From Nepenthes gracilis (lineage: Eukaryota > Streptophyta > Magnoliopsida > Caryophyllales > Nepenthaceae), in contig BSYO01000024.1 of assembly GCA_033239525.1 (NCBI GenBank), positions 1,550,001 to 1,614,000 on the forward strand: 64,000 bases of DNA. Reading direction: 5' to 3'. The position numbers and the translations under genes were made by a program. The notes under the pieces are model-generated. The model saw only the letters and a list, made by a program, of their open reading frames with translations. It was not told the origin of the DNA and made no database searches. Below are positions 45,235 to 56,105 of the stretch, one piece after another; position 1 is the stretch's first letter; each line of letters begins with the position of its first letter.

Positions 45235-46110
45235 ACAGATTGTTGTGGCGTCTTTGGCGGAGTCTTCTGGTGTTTAATGCCGTGGGCTCTGCAGTAGGCA
45301 TCAAAACCTCCAATGTACTCGCCTCCGTTGTCGCTCCGCACGGCCTTCAGCTTCCTCCCGGTTTCCCGCTCAACGAGGGCGTGAAATCGTGAAAAATTTC
45401 CGCGACTCCGGTCTTTGGTCTTGGGTGGAAACACCCACAACTTCCTCGAGCAATCGTCTATGAAGGTCACAAAGTACTGTGCGCCTCCGAAAGACTTCTC
45501 CGGGAGGGGGCCGCACACGTCCGTGTGCACAAGCTGTAGGATCTCGGACCTTTTGGAAGATGTGTCTCCAGAGAAGGAGACCCTGCGTTGCTTCCCCGCC
45601 AAGCAGTGAGGACAAGTCCTTGGCCTGTCTCCATCCACCTCAGGGATGAGTCCCTTCCTGGCCAAGTGACTCATGCCACGCTCACTCATGTGTCCGAGCC
45701 TCCTGTGCCAAAGATCCGAGGACTCCGTGGTCCTCATGGCATTCACCTCAGCCATCTCAGCCTGGGCTTTCAAGGTATAAAGGCCAGATGCCTTAGATCC
45801 TCGGGCAATGACCATGGAGCCCTTGGTCATTTTGATCATCGCCACACAGAAGACGAAGAAGTAGCCTTCATCATCCGATCGCCTAATCGAGATGATGTTG
45901 AGCCTGATATCAGGGACGTGCCGTACGTCCTTTAATGTTAGCAGGGCTCCAGTGCTCATCACTAACGTGATGTCCCCACGTCCGATGAACTCGGACGTCT
46001 GTTGATTTCCCATTCTTAGTATTCCTGGAGCGCAAGGAGTATAAGTGGTAAACAGGTCTCGTCTGGTGGCGACATGGACTGAGGCACCAGAGTCCACAAC
46101 CAGTCAGGAT
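45219..46110 (-). CDS. Element E protease-integrase open segment
   Basis: This 292-codon frame is the longest in the window. It begins MDSGASVHVATRRDLF, the aspartic protease active-site motif with the catalytic Asp intact. LKDVRHVPDIRLNIIS follows, then the pre-integrase zinc domain (LWHRRLGHMSERGMSHLA, CPHCLAGKQRRVSF, HHCC intact). The integrase core has HTDVCGP (first Asp) and VRSDNGGEYIGGFDAY (second Asp). It loses frame at KTPPKTPQ, just before the catalytic Glu, so it is a fragment of a polyprotein, not a complete gene. Small frame differences near 45850 (VFCVAMIKM) look like compensating indels. Confidence 0.85.
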
Positions 46111-46990
46111 GACCGCTCTGCTATAGCCACCGTGTCCTCGAGACTCACAAGTCACGAGGAGATCTTCTTGTCAACACAGACCGAGGACTCTTCCTCGCCT
46201 CGTCTCTTTCGCCCTTCGCTTCCCGGCGTTCTCTCGCTTCCATTTGTAGCGAGAACTTTTGATGTGGCCCTTGCCACAATGATGGCACTCCATATCTTGC
46301 ACGGAGCGTGACTTACTCCGCCCTTTGTCTTCGGACTTTGGGGCCACGTCCTCGCTTCTTCCCCTTGTTTCGTAACAAGGACCTCTGAATTTCTTGAGAG
46401 GTAGACGTCTCTCCCGAGAACGTCGCCTTACTTCCTCGTTCAAAGACACGGCTCTCCCTTTACCATTTCGGTGTCACCCACACTGTTCGGTTGTGTTGGC
46501 GATCGTGACCCTCATGGTTTCCCCATGAGTCAGGGAGGGTTGCTAGGAGCCAAAGTCCTAGCACTTCGTCCTCGAACTTGATGCCCATCTTTGTTGAGCC
46601 GTCCACGCATCCCTCAAACTCGTTCGGGTGGTCGGCCACGAGAGGACCCATCCTTGTATCGGATATGGACCAGCCGCATCAAATGGTAGATTTTATTGTT
46701 GCGATTTGGAGGCAAAGAGCTTCTCCAACTTCTCCCAAAGGGCTTTGGCATTTGTCTCCCCTACGAACGTGGTTGTACACGTTCGTCCAAACCGCCTAAT
46801 GAACCCTTTTTTTGTTTGTGCTCCAGTCCATACCGCGTCCGTTTTATCGTTTGGTTTTCCGAGGCAAAACCGGATCGTGCATGGACTTGACGAAGAGCAA
46901 GTCGGACATCTTGCTGCCGGATGTCAAAGTTTGAACCATTCAAACAGACCATCTTGCTTCCAAACTCCATAAAGATCACCGTGTAGAAAA
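46111..46990 (-). pseudogene. Element E gag, heavily frameshifted
   Basis: Gag can be followed only by switching frames: KMVCLNGSNF, FVKSMHDPVL, VYNHV, the ADHPNEFEGC and MGIKFEDEVLGLWLLATLPD segments (46460-46651), a basic stretch KDKGRSKSRSVQD, and the knuckle ECHHCGKGHIK, which is one residue short between Cys2 and His. At least six frame changes occur in about 850 bp. Host-like innovation is not suggested. Confidence 0.78.
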
Positions 46991-46999
46991 AGAACCAAC

Positions 47000-47010
47000 T
47001 CTCTGATACC
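47000..47010 (-). other. Element E primer binding site
   Basis: In element sense TGGTATCAGAG follows the LTR after AAG. It matches the initiator tRNA-Met primer site of Tnt1-type elements exactly. Confidence 0.88.
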
Positions 47011-47013
47011 ACT

Positions 47014-47659
47014 TGTTGGAGCAAAACGCGCGGAAGGCCGAGCGGACACCACGCTCGGACAGGAACAGAGAGCAAAGGCTCTCGGACGGACGTGAGAGGT
47101 AGAGAGAAAATATGAGATGGAACACACGAGTTTAACGTGGAAAACCCTTCTATAAGAAAGGGCAAAACCACGAAAGAATACACTATAAAGGATTGTTTAC
47201 AAGTGTTAGCTACACAAGCTCAAACTAAAGAAAAACAATCTCAAGTGTACAACTTTCTCTCTCTAAAGTGTTTCACTCACAAGTCTCACAAAGTGGTTGC
47301 TCACAAAGGCACACACCACAACTCTCACTTCATAATAATAAATGATCTCAACCACCCTATATATATATACATGTAAACAATATATATATTCAAAAAGGCT
47401 AGAGGCAACCTTGACCACCTAACACTAGTCGGGCAGTAGGCCGCTTTGGCAAAGCCGCTTTGCCAGTATACGCTAGCAGCCCGCAACACTGAAGTTGTGC
47501 CGCATTTATTTTGCTGCAGATCATTAATGAGAAGAAAGTCAACGCACACGTGGATGGAGTCCTCGTCCAAGTTCTCTCGGTCATGACTCCTCAAACAAAA
47601 GTCCTCGTCCATTCTCAGATGGAGTCCGCGGACATAGCCACTCGGGAGTGACCCCAACA
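47014..47659 (-). repeat. Element E 5' LTR (646 bp)
   Basis: It pairs with 42360-43017. The divergent patch is 47403-47518. The retained 3' flank differs by only two bases from the other LTR. Confidence 0.93.
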
Positions 47660-47664
47660 CTTTC
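47660..47664. repeat. Target-site duplication CTTTC (right)
   Basis: It is an exact copy of 42355-42359. Confidence 0.92.
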
Positions 47665-48092
47665 CTCGTGGGATGTGCGCTGAATCTGTTGGTAACTGTT
47701 ATAGTGGATATTGCCTTTTGGGAGAGTGCGAAATCAGGGGAGGAAACCGTTGCTTGTCATGGACAAAAGTGAGGGCCAAACTGGGGTTGGCCCACGTGAA
47801 GCCTGCTCTGGAGTCAGCCTACTGTGGCGCTTCCGGTCAACAGAAATGTTAACCGTCTCTGAGAGCCAGTTGCCCATCATTATGCCAGTCTCTTTTGTCT
47901 TTCGTCCGGTCAACAGTACACGTTGACTGTTTAGGCACATATATGGGCCTTCATGGATTTGGGTCGTTCCTTCATCTTGGACCAACCTACTATAAACGTG
48001 CCCATGAGTATTACATTACATAATAGATATAAAGTAATTGTAAAATCTTGATCAATTTTGTTTATCCTTCTTGACTTTTGGTACCATCAACA
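47665..48092 (-). repeat. Ty3/gypsy-like LTR, right part
   Basis: It continues the LTR begun at 41698-42354 after the element E insertion. It ends GGTACCATCAACA on the plus strand, that is TGTTGATGGTACC at the start of the LTR in element sense. It contains three GGTCAAC/GTTAACC boxes at 47830-47940. No gypsy gag or pol is adjacent, so this is probably a solo or truncated LTR. Confidence 0.45.
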
Positions 48093-51000
48093 GTGGCAAT
48101 TCAAAACCTCGCCTATGGAGGATACCTCGCTTTTATTTATTTATTTTTTTCCTATTTTGTTGCATTAGAAGGCTAAAAATCAGAATTTTTTTTTTTTTTT
48201 TGAATGAACTAGATCCTCCCATGATGGATAACTCAATCTAACCCATAATTAATTTTAGTCAAACTTATGATCACTAATCCTTCTCCCTCCAACATCCTCC
48301 ACTCACTCAACTTGAGAGAACTTGACATATCTTCAACACCTGGGTATAATAATATAGTATATGATGTCAGGATTAATCAAATTACGTAAATTATTAAAAA
48401 TAATTATGTATTCGGATGAAAAATTAAATATTTAAATAATTAACGTCTGGCCCACGTATGAGTGACACTTGTGAGATGAACTACTGTAGGGCACGTGAAG
48501 GAAAGTTCAAGCATAGAAAAGAGTAAGAGTCATACCTGGTGCGTACATAAGAGGATATTATGTACCATGTCCAGTAGGTGTGCACCAAAGGCTAGGCATG
48601 AACAATGTGTGTAAATAGGCCATCAATATAGCTGTAGGTTTTTTAGAAAGAAGAGAAGAAAAGAAGAAAACAGAAAAAAAGAAAGAAAATGTGAGTTTGA
48701 AGTAATTTTGACTTTAATCTTAGTAATTTTAACTTAAAATAAGTGTATTTAAATTTTTTTTTCTTCATTTGTTGTTAAAATTTTTAAAATCTTCTTCTTG
48801 ATTCTTGTATAAATTCGCATATATATAGCTTTTATTGTTCTTCCTGACTTTGAGTTACATTCATGTTGATTCGTTCATAGATTATGAGATTTTTAAGGCT
48901 TGTACTTTATTTCAAATATATTATGAAGAAATCCCAAAATTATTGAGCAATTGGTCATGCATCTCTGTTGTGCACAAATTTGACAAAAAAAAAATCTACC
49001 ATCAATTTAAAGCCAAATTATTTATTTTTCAAAGTTAGAAATCAGTTTACGTACGTAGAATCTTTTTTTTACCCAAATAAGAATAATTGTAAATAATTAA
49101 TTAAAGATATTTGGACATATTTTATATATTAATTTATAAGTAAATGTCATTATCTAAAAAATATGAAATAAAAATGTAATATTTATTCTTATTTATAGAG
49201 TATAATATATGGTCAACTATTTATAGGTTTTGAAAAGTGACATTGGCATACATTATGGGGTAAGAATTTGTAAATCTAATATTCACTGTTCAACCCCACT
49301 GGTGAGATTTTGTCACTTGTCCTTAGTTCTTAATTATTCAACATCTCGCATACAATTATTGATATTTGTCTTCTCACATTTTGCCATACATATCTACGCA
49401 CACACTTATATATATATAGTTTTATTGAGTTTGGGACTCGCTATTATCATGTTCATTACCTTTCAGATTAGCAAATTATTTGCAGTGTATTTGGACCAAA
49501 TGAATTTAAAAAAACATTCGAGTAAAGATCCTTTTATCATATTTTCAAAAATGCAGTACGATAAGGTGAAACGGTTGAAATATGTTTACGTCAACATGCC
49601 TAATGCCAGAATCATTGTATTTGTAGCTAATACGTCTTAAACTGCAGTTTGATAGTCATGATGTCGGATTATAGAATGCAGATAATTTTTTTCAAAAATT
49701 GTTGATGCTAAATAGGTACTGATAATTTAGGACCAAACGTAGGAGTTCTAACCGTATCTCGGGGCAATATTTGGCTCGGGTTTGTGACCAAGAAGAATGA
49801 ACAATTTCTTCTTCTGCAGAGAATTAGACATGGCACCATAGTGAGGAGATAGAACTTTAGATGGGGGGCTTATTTATTTTCCCTCCCATTACTTGAAATT
49901 TAGTATATTTGAATTATATACATATATATAAAAGAATGTTTTTCATTTGTGATAATACTTTAGGCTTAAATCCAGCAATTATCACTAATATTATAAATCC
50001 TAATATTTTTACTATTCTTTTAATTATAAATAGATTAGTCTAATTTTTTATAATATTTATAACTTATGTTTAATATCATAGAAAATTCTTATTTTAGTGT
50101 CCATTTAATCTCAAAAGGTATTTACTCAATAGTGTATAAAAATACAATATATATATATATATATATATATATACATTTTTCAACATTATTTACCTAATTA
50201 TTTTAGACTTTTATGATGAACCAGCTCCTTGATAGAAGTCAATCAAATCCACACATTCCAACATGCCATGTCTCCTGACCAAATGTAGGAACAAAGCTTA
50301 CATTCCCATTTTAATGATGGACATCTTAGCTCTCACAATTTAACACATTTGATAAACATAATTTTTAATGTTACAGTTAAATTGGTACCACAAGTTTAAT
50401 TTTATCGATTGTGTGTTTAAATTTATTTGATATATGATATTTACTATTAAAGTAATATACCGACAGTTTGGCCCAAACCATCATGTGGGGGCCGAAAATC
50501 TTCGGTACCGAACAAAAATGATGGCGCCTCAGCCATGAGAAAATCTTACAACCAACAAACATGCATATTCATAAAGATATGCCAATATTTTCAACTAGTA
50601 ATAACATGTCCAGAGCTTATAAAACGCAGCACTTTAATGGGTATTGCATTGTCATTTTGTCCTGTACGCTGTGTTGCGCATGCGTTGTGACTGTTCGAGG
50701 TGGGGGTGGTTCACCAATAAAGCCAATATCGATGCTGCTCTAATTATTTGAGTACGAGGCATTAGACAATCGTTGATGGGACACAGGCCAGCTTGATCTC
50801 CCTTTAGAGTACAATTTTTGGACCCACGCTAATATAGAATAACAAAGCCAGCTTATCATTGGCCTCTCTATATTAATTATTAAGTAGTATTTGTTAGAAA
50901 ATATGGGCCAATAGTTTATTAAGTTGAATATATAACTGGCATCAGCTAGTAAGATATAAAACTTTATAATTAACAGCTATGCGACATGATGATGATGCAA

Positions 51001-53434
51001 AAGCAAGCAAACTTTGATTCCTATCTATCGTGGTTTTATAAGGTTTTCAAACATTTGTTTTGGGCACTTTTCAACGTCTATACCTAACCAAAATTGGACC
51101 GAGTAGGGCCGAAATGAGATAAAAATGTGTCCATTTTCTTGGATCGGCCTAGTCCGATTACTTTCTGTTGATCATCGAAGTAGCTGGCCTCCATTATCTG
51201 AGGTAAGTTTTTTTTCTATTTCTTTTAGAAAAATTTTATTTCATATCTCTATAAAGAAATTATCCAAAATATATTTTAAAAGTTAAAGGTTCAAAAGGTT
51301 GCTTAAAAACTTAGAACAGATTAATATGTAAATAAAAATATTACCTATAAGCACTATATAATCATATTTTACATAAATATTTATCAGTATGAATTCATTT
51401 GGCATTGGATATGTGTACGATTTTAAAATTTTTAAAAATACGTTTTTTAAAACAATCATTTCTCGAGTCATATTCTTTTCATGGCCGGTGAACAGCTACT
51501 TCATTTTCACCTCTATACAAGTATCCAGGCCTCCTTGAGCCTGGTGGTTGGCCGATTTCGATGGCCTATGCTTTTATTTGATGTAAACATGTTACAATCT
51601 TCAAAAAGAGCACTTTTTAGGTTTCCATCATTCAAGAAATACTACATGGCCCCAATTGATTTGAGTTTCATAATAGGTTTTGCCCAACAAATGATCATGA
51701 TCATGATCGTCTCAATACTCCTTGTCATTACAAGTCACTAAAGAAAGCAAGGCATCTCACCAATAATTAGACCTTATCCTGACCCCATTAGAACTTATGC
51801 ATGAGTGTTGTCTCATTAATTTTATTATATCATTATATAATTAATCAACTCGATATATTTTACATCAGATTTTTAGATCTTTAAATCTGAATCATATACT
51901 ATATAAATCAAAATAATATATCAAATAAAAAATTACTTTTTGATTCACCATTCGATACTCAAATAAGAATCATGCTAGTCAAAATAGAAAATGAGTAAGT
52001 AATATGAGGGAAAATACTTTTGAAGGATAGGCTCCATTATTGAGTTTTTGAGGTCAGCCCCATTTTAGATCTTGTCTACCTTGTGAGAAGGTGTAGGATA
52101 TATCTAGTTGTTAGATCAATCCCTTATAATTTTCTCTGAAAAAAGAGTCTCGAATAAAGAAAAAATTTTCTTATAAGTAAAATGTCAACTTTTTATTCAA
52201 TCAATACGACATAACTTATCCCTAACACAGTTTATAATGAAAAGATGGTCATACTGTTATATTAGAATATTAGTATGAATTCATATCGGTAATTTCATTA
52301 ATAAATTTTGAGGCCAGGCACATCTGCGTTTAAGGTGGTGTTTGCTTTGAAAGAAGGCTTATAATACATCATATTATTAGTTCAGTCAAGCAGAACTTTA
52401 TTTTTAAAAAATATTTTACATAAATAATAAAATATTCTTACTTATAAATAAAAGGTCATATCTTTAGTTAACTTATGTGAGATAATCCATTCCCAGTAAT
52501 ATTTTTTGCATAAGCTTCTAATACATAGCTCCTATTCTGATAATTAATAAAATTATATGTTTTGATATATTATCATTCATTCACAATAGATATATAAATC
52601 GATAGATAGATAGGATTCTTTTTTTTAAATAAGAAATTTATTTCTAGTCTTAGCTTTAATTAGAAATCTATAGGTTTTTTTTTTCTTTTGAGTTTATAAG
52701 GTTAATAATAAAGAAAAAAAAATATGTGATCCTTAAATATGCCTTAAACACATATTTGTAGAAATCAAACACCAACTCTACTAACCTTATGGCTCAAAAA
52801 TCTCTGATTTTTTTTTTTCAATACTAAAAACCAGTAAAAGTAAAAATGGGTAATACTCAAAATCATTTCTATCAAATGCTAAGGACCAACTATACCACCT
52901 TTATGCCTAAGAATCATTTAAATTTCATTTATACATCTTAAATGGCAAATAATATATATATATAACAAAACTTTCTATTTTTCCCCAAGTGAATAACTTG
53001 TTTCAATTAAACAAAATGTAAATGAAAGTTTGATAAGGAAAACAAAAAGAAAATAAAAAAACAAAGGTGCTCATGTTAGCTTGCTATTTGCCAATAAAAA
53101 AACAAGGATGATGTCAAGACAATACATATATTCTTAGCTGACTTTATATTTTATCAATTTATATATACCAGTAGTCTCCAATAAAAATAAATTAATAGAT
53201 AATATATAATATAATTAGAAAATGTTCATTAGATGTCTTTGAAAAAATTTATCCTATATTAACATACATGCCAGAGTTAGGGTTTGGTTGAAAGTTCCTA
53301 AAAGTTATCCCTATTCTTCTCTTGCTCTTAGAAAGAATGAAAGAAGAAGAAACCACTGGAGCTGAGAAGACTGATACCGCATAAAAGTTGTAGCACACCG
53401 GTTGTCCGCAATGTGAGATATAGGCGGATATGAA
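48093..53434. other. AT-rich intergenic tract
   Basis: I see no gene. A T18 run lies near 48188 and an (AT)n microsatellite at 50147-50173. A purine-rich leader-like block at 48640-48690 lies downstream of LTR-like text (48370-48620), so a decayed LTR is possible there. The 136-codon frame at 49230-49640 shows no family resemblance. GC-richer text near 50640-50720 is also unassigned. Confidence 0.35.
50147..50173. repeat. (AT)n microsatellite
   Basis: About 13 uninterrupted AT units. Confidence 0.9.
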
Positions 53435-54232
53435 TGTTAGGGTCACTCCCGAGTGGCTTATGCCCGCGGACTCCGTTGGGTAAAACGAACGAGGATTTTC
53501 TGTTGATACGTCATGTCCAAGAGGACTTGTGGACGAGGACTTCTTCAGGCGTCATGTCCGAGCGGTTGCTGAGGACGAGGACGAGAAGCCTAGAGTCGTA
53601 GGCGCTGACTCTATCAACGTAGGCCTGCTGGTGGCCGTTTTTGCAGGTGGATTGGTCACCCACTCTGATTTGATGTTGCAGCGGCTGCAACTTCCCAAGG
53701 GCAGGCTTACCGTCTGACACGGCAAGCATGCGCCTGTCATGGCAGGCCTAGGGCGTAGGTCTGGAGACCTACGCCCAGTAGGGTGGGCGGTCACGCCATC
53801 CTCTTATGTATATAAAGAAGCTTGTTGCCCTTGCTGTGTAGAGACAGATTGAGAGCAAGCAGAGTGCTTGAGTGTGCTAGAGCTGGGACATTGTTGAGTT
53901 CCTTGAGCCTTGAGAGAGCTGTGGGCAAGCTTTGTTGTAAAGATAGAGTGAGATACACTTTGTGAGAGGAGAATTGTACACTTGAGATTGTTTTTCTTTT
54001 GTTAAAGCTTGAGTAGCCAACACTTGTAAACACTTCTCTTATAGTACATTCCTTCGTGGTTTTTTCCTTGGTTTAAGAAGGATTTTCCACGTTAAAATTT
54101 GTGTGTTCTCTTTTGTTCTCTATCCTTACTTTCCTTGCCGTCCGAGTGCTCTTCTCTGTGTGCTGTCCGAGAACTCTTGTCCGCTCGGTCACCGTACTCC
54201 TGTCCGAGTGCTTTTCGCATTTTGCGCCAACA
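53435..54232 (+). repeat. Solo LTR of the element E family (798 bp)
   Basis: It starts TGTTAGGGTCACTCCCGAG and ends TTTGCGCCAACA. The order of blocks matches the element E LTR in the opposite orientation: CTCCCGAGTGGCTTATG, CCGCGGACTCC, then GATTGTTTTTCTTTTG, CCTTCGTGGTTTTTTCC, GATTTTCCACGTTAAA and the GTCCGAG-rich end. No primer site, polypurine tract or pol adjoins it. Flanks ATGAA and ATGCA differ by one base, consistent with an aged target duplication and LTR-LTR recombination. It is about 150 bp longer than the element E LTRs and clearly diverged, so it is an older member. Confidence 0.8.
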
Positions 54233-54844
54233 ATGCATTGGATGGATGCAGGGAATTCATGGCCACTGGAGTGGAAGGGATGAGCAGCAACCTTACATGC
54301 GCCACCTGGAGCTGCCATGGTGATACGTGCACCACGGCCGTATCGTGTAATCGAAGGAAGAGATGTGGTGTTCACTGTGCAGAGGGGAGTTCTGGCAGAG
54401 GCACGAGAGAGAGAAAGAGTGAGAGAGCGGAGTAGAAGAGAAGCAGCTGAGGGAAGAGGGAGAGATCAAGACAGAAGGGGGGCAACAGGGCTCAAAGTGA
54501 CAGAGAGAGAGAGAGTCAGGAAAAGGGAAATATCTTTCTTACTTTCATTAGAGGATGTTCATCCATATATACAGATAATCGCACGTAATCTAGGCAACAA
54601 ACTCTAACCAAACGTGAAAAATGTTAACAGCTAACAGATCCCACATGCACAAGGACCTAAACGATAACATAATATGTATTGTGATGTATAATATGCAGTA
54701 TGTAATATGTGTAGACCGTGCACCCAGCTGGGATTGTGGTATCTGGACCTGTAACTGTAATATTGCTGCTTCCATCGAGAAAAACCTTACTCTCAAGGTT
54801 GAACAATGAAAATTATATGCATCTTTTATCTTGTCTGAAACAAG
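54233..54844 (-). other. Leader- or LTR-like tract left of the gene-fragment array
   Basis: In minus sense, TGTTAGCTGTTAACA at 54622-54636 follows GCATGTGGGATC, which looks like a polypurine tract and LTR start. ATCTGTATATATGGATG follows (TATA-like), then a CT-rich leader (54400-54530). This would suit a minus-strand LTR element whose body lies to the right, but I find no second copy of this sequence on the right. The solo LTR at 53435-54232 interrupts it. Confidence 0.3.
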
Positions 54845-55690
54845 CTAGGTTGCAATAGCATCTTTTGGATCCCGGAGATTAATGCAGGACTGATCAGAAG
54901 GAGCAAACTTGGATATCTTAGAAAGACCAGCACTCAAGAACATCACTTGGACTCCAGCTGGAGGAATAAGAGGCGCAGGTCTCTTACAAATTGAGCCTCC
55001 TTTCTCTACCATTTTTAGCCACTTCCTTCCTCCATACAAATAATTGTCATGTTCAGTCACCTCTTGCGTCAGCTCAAGGGGCTACTTCAAGTCTTCACCG
55101 ACAGGAACAAAATCAAACTGATATATAAGAACACCAGATGCCATCAGAATAGGAGAAAGTAGAAGTGTGACCCTCACATTTTTATCTCCCACTTTACGAG
55201 ACTTCTCTTTGAATTGAATCATTCGATTGAGCCAACCAACTGGTGTGGCAGAGGTCAACAACCCCATCAACTCCTCATGAGCACAGACATGAAACTGTAC
55301 ACACACTAAAGTCTAGGAAGGGTTGATACCACAAGCCAAATAGTTGGCTGTTGCATCCTTTGTTGCTCTGGACATTTCATGTACAGCATCTAGCAATGTT
55401 ATCGCATGAAAATCAACAATGAAGAAAACAATAGCATAGTTATCTTGAAGTGAAGCCCAATTTTCTAGGGCCCTAGGATAATGCCCGGAGTATAAAGCTC
55501 CTGTTAGTTGAGCTTCAGAGTCAACTCGCCTCCAAGTTCCCTGACTCATTTGCCGTTCCAAAGCTACCCCAATAAGAGAAAAGAACTTCATGCCCAAACT
55601 GGTCCCCTTCATTGGAAATGCGGTTGAACTACATCGCAATTCAACTGCCGATAGTGAAACAGGAGGGTAGCACTGAGATGACTTCATTGC
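54845..55690 (-). pseudogene. Organellar-type tryptophanyl-tRNA synthetase fragment, intronless
   Basis: Read on the minus strand this is the N-terminal half of a bacterial-type (chloroplast/mitochondrial) tryptophanyl-tRNA synthetase, the enzyme that charges tRNA-Trp. Recognisable segments are RRVDSEAQLTGALYSGHYP, ENWASLQDNYAIVFFIVDFH, ANYLACGINPS, GWLNRMIQFKEKSRKVGD, YQFDFVPVGED, YLYGGRKW and GLSKISKFAPSDQS. The class I signatures are ruined: the HLGN position reads YSGH and KMSKS reads KISKF. Stops occur after INPS and EDLK. No introns interrupt it although plant genes of this family are spliced. It ends abruptly at DPKDAIAT, roughly two thirds of the usual length. Confidence 0.85.
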
Positions 55691-55729
55691 ATTTTGATGA
55701 TCATTAATATGCGTAAACAGAGCAATCAG

Positions 55730-56105
55730 TCAGTTAGGGCACTCGATCTCTACGTTCTGACCAGCTATTTCCCTTGGGGGTGGTCTAGTCCAAGACAGTG
55801 TGGCTTGGCAAAGGAGGGAAAGTATCAGGGATGCAGTTGCGGCAGGGCACCGTTGGCCAGGTGGACTTGGAGTTTGCACTAAAATCTGCTGTGGAAAATG
55901 GTGCTGACCATTAGGACGCCCAGGCAATGTTAGCATTCTATCCACGAAATTCCTCCATAGACAAAGACAATAGAAATATGTTGTCCGATCCATCCCGGTA
56001 CCAAATTCAGTTTGTAAACTAACAGGAGAAATCATTAGTCCTTGATGCTTCAACAAAAATAATTCCTGCCAGTTCCATGCCAGGACAGGGTCATTGCTGG
56101 ACTGA
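55730..56105 (-). pseudogene. Unrecognised coding-like fragment between the SFR2 and TrpRS pieces
   Basis: About 120 codons are open and continue in frame from the SFR2 piece. The sequence is protein-like and varied in composition (LAWNWQELFLLKHQGLM, SLQTEFGTGMDRTTYFYC, LWRNFVDRMLTLPGRPNG, then Pro- and Ser-rich text and REIAGQNVEIEC). It does not belong to SFR2 or to the synthetase. It reads like part of a large conserved nuclear protein that I could not name. Its end lies about 40 bp from the start of the synthetase piece. Confidence 0.6.

Larger units (their letters stand above)
42360..47659 (-). mobile_element. Ty1/copia element E (Tork/Tnt1 type), young insertion
   Basis: This 5300-bp minus-strand element has LTRs of 658 and 646 bp and perfect CTTTC duplications. 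It has a primer binding site (47000-47010), a polypurine tract (43018-43032) and the order RNase H, RT, integrase, protease, gag from left to right. The LTRs are identical over their first 389 bp (left-end coordinates) and differ at two sites over the last 140 bp, so the insertion is recent. In between is a divergent patch. The polyprotein has many small frameshifts, odd for such a young copy. It is GC-richer than its surroundings and landed inside an older gypsy-like LTR. Confidence 0.93.

Noticed and set aside
49230..49640. 136-codon plus-strand frame in AT-rich DNA
   Set aside because: Its composition matches translated AT-rich intergenic sequence, and no domain is recognised.
53435..54232. 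Short frames at 53511-54033 as small host genes
   Set aside because: They lie wholly inside a solo LTR that aligns with the element E LTRs.
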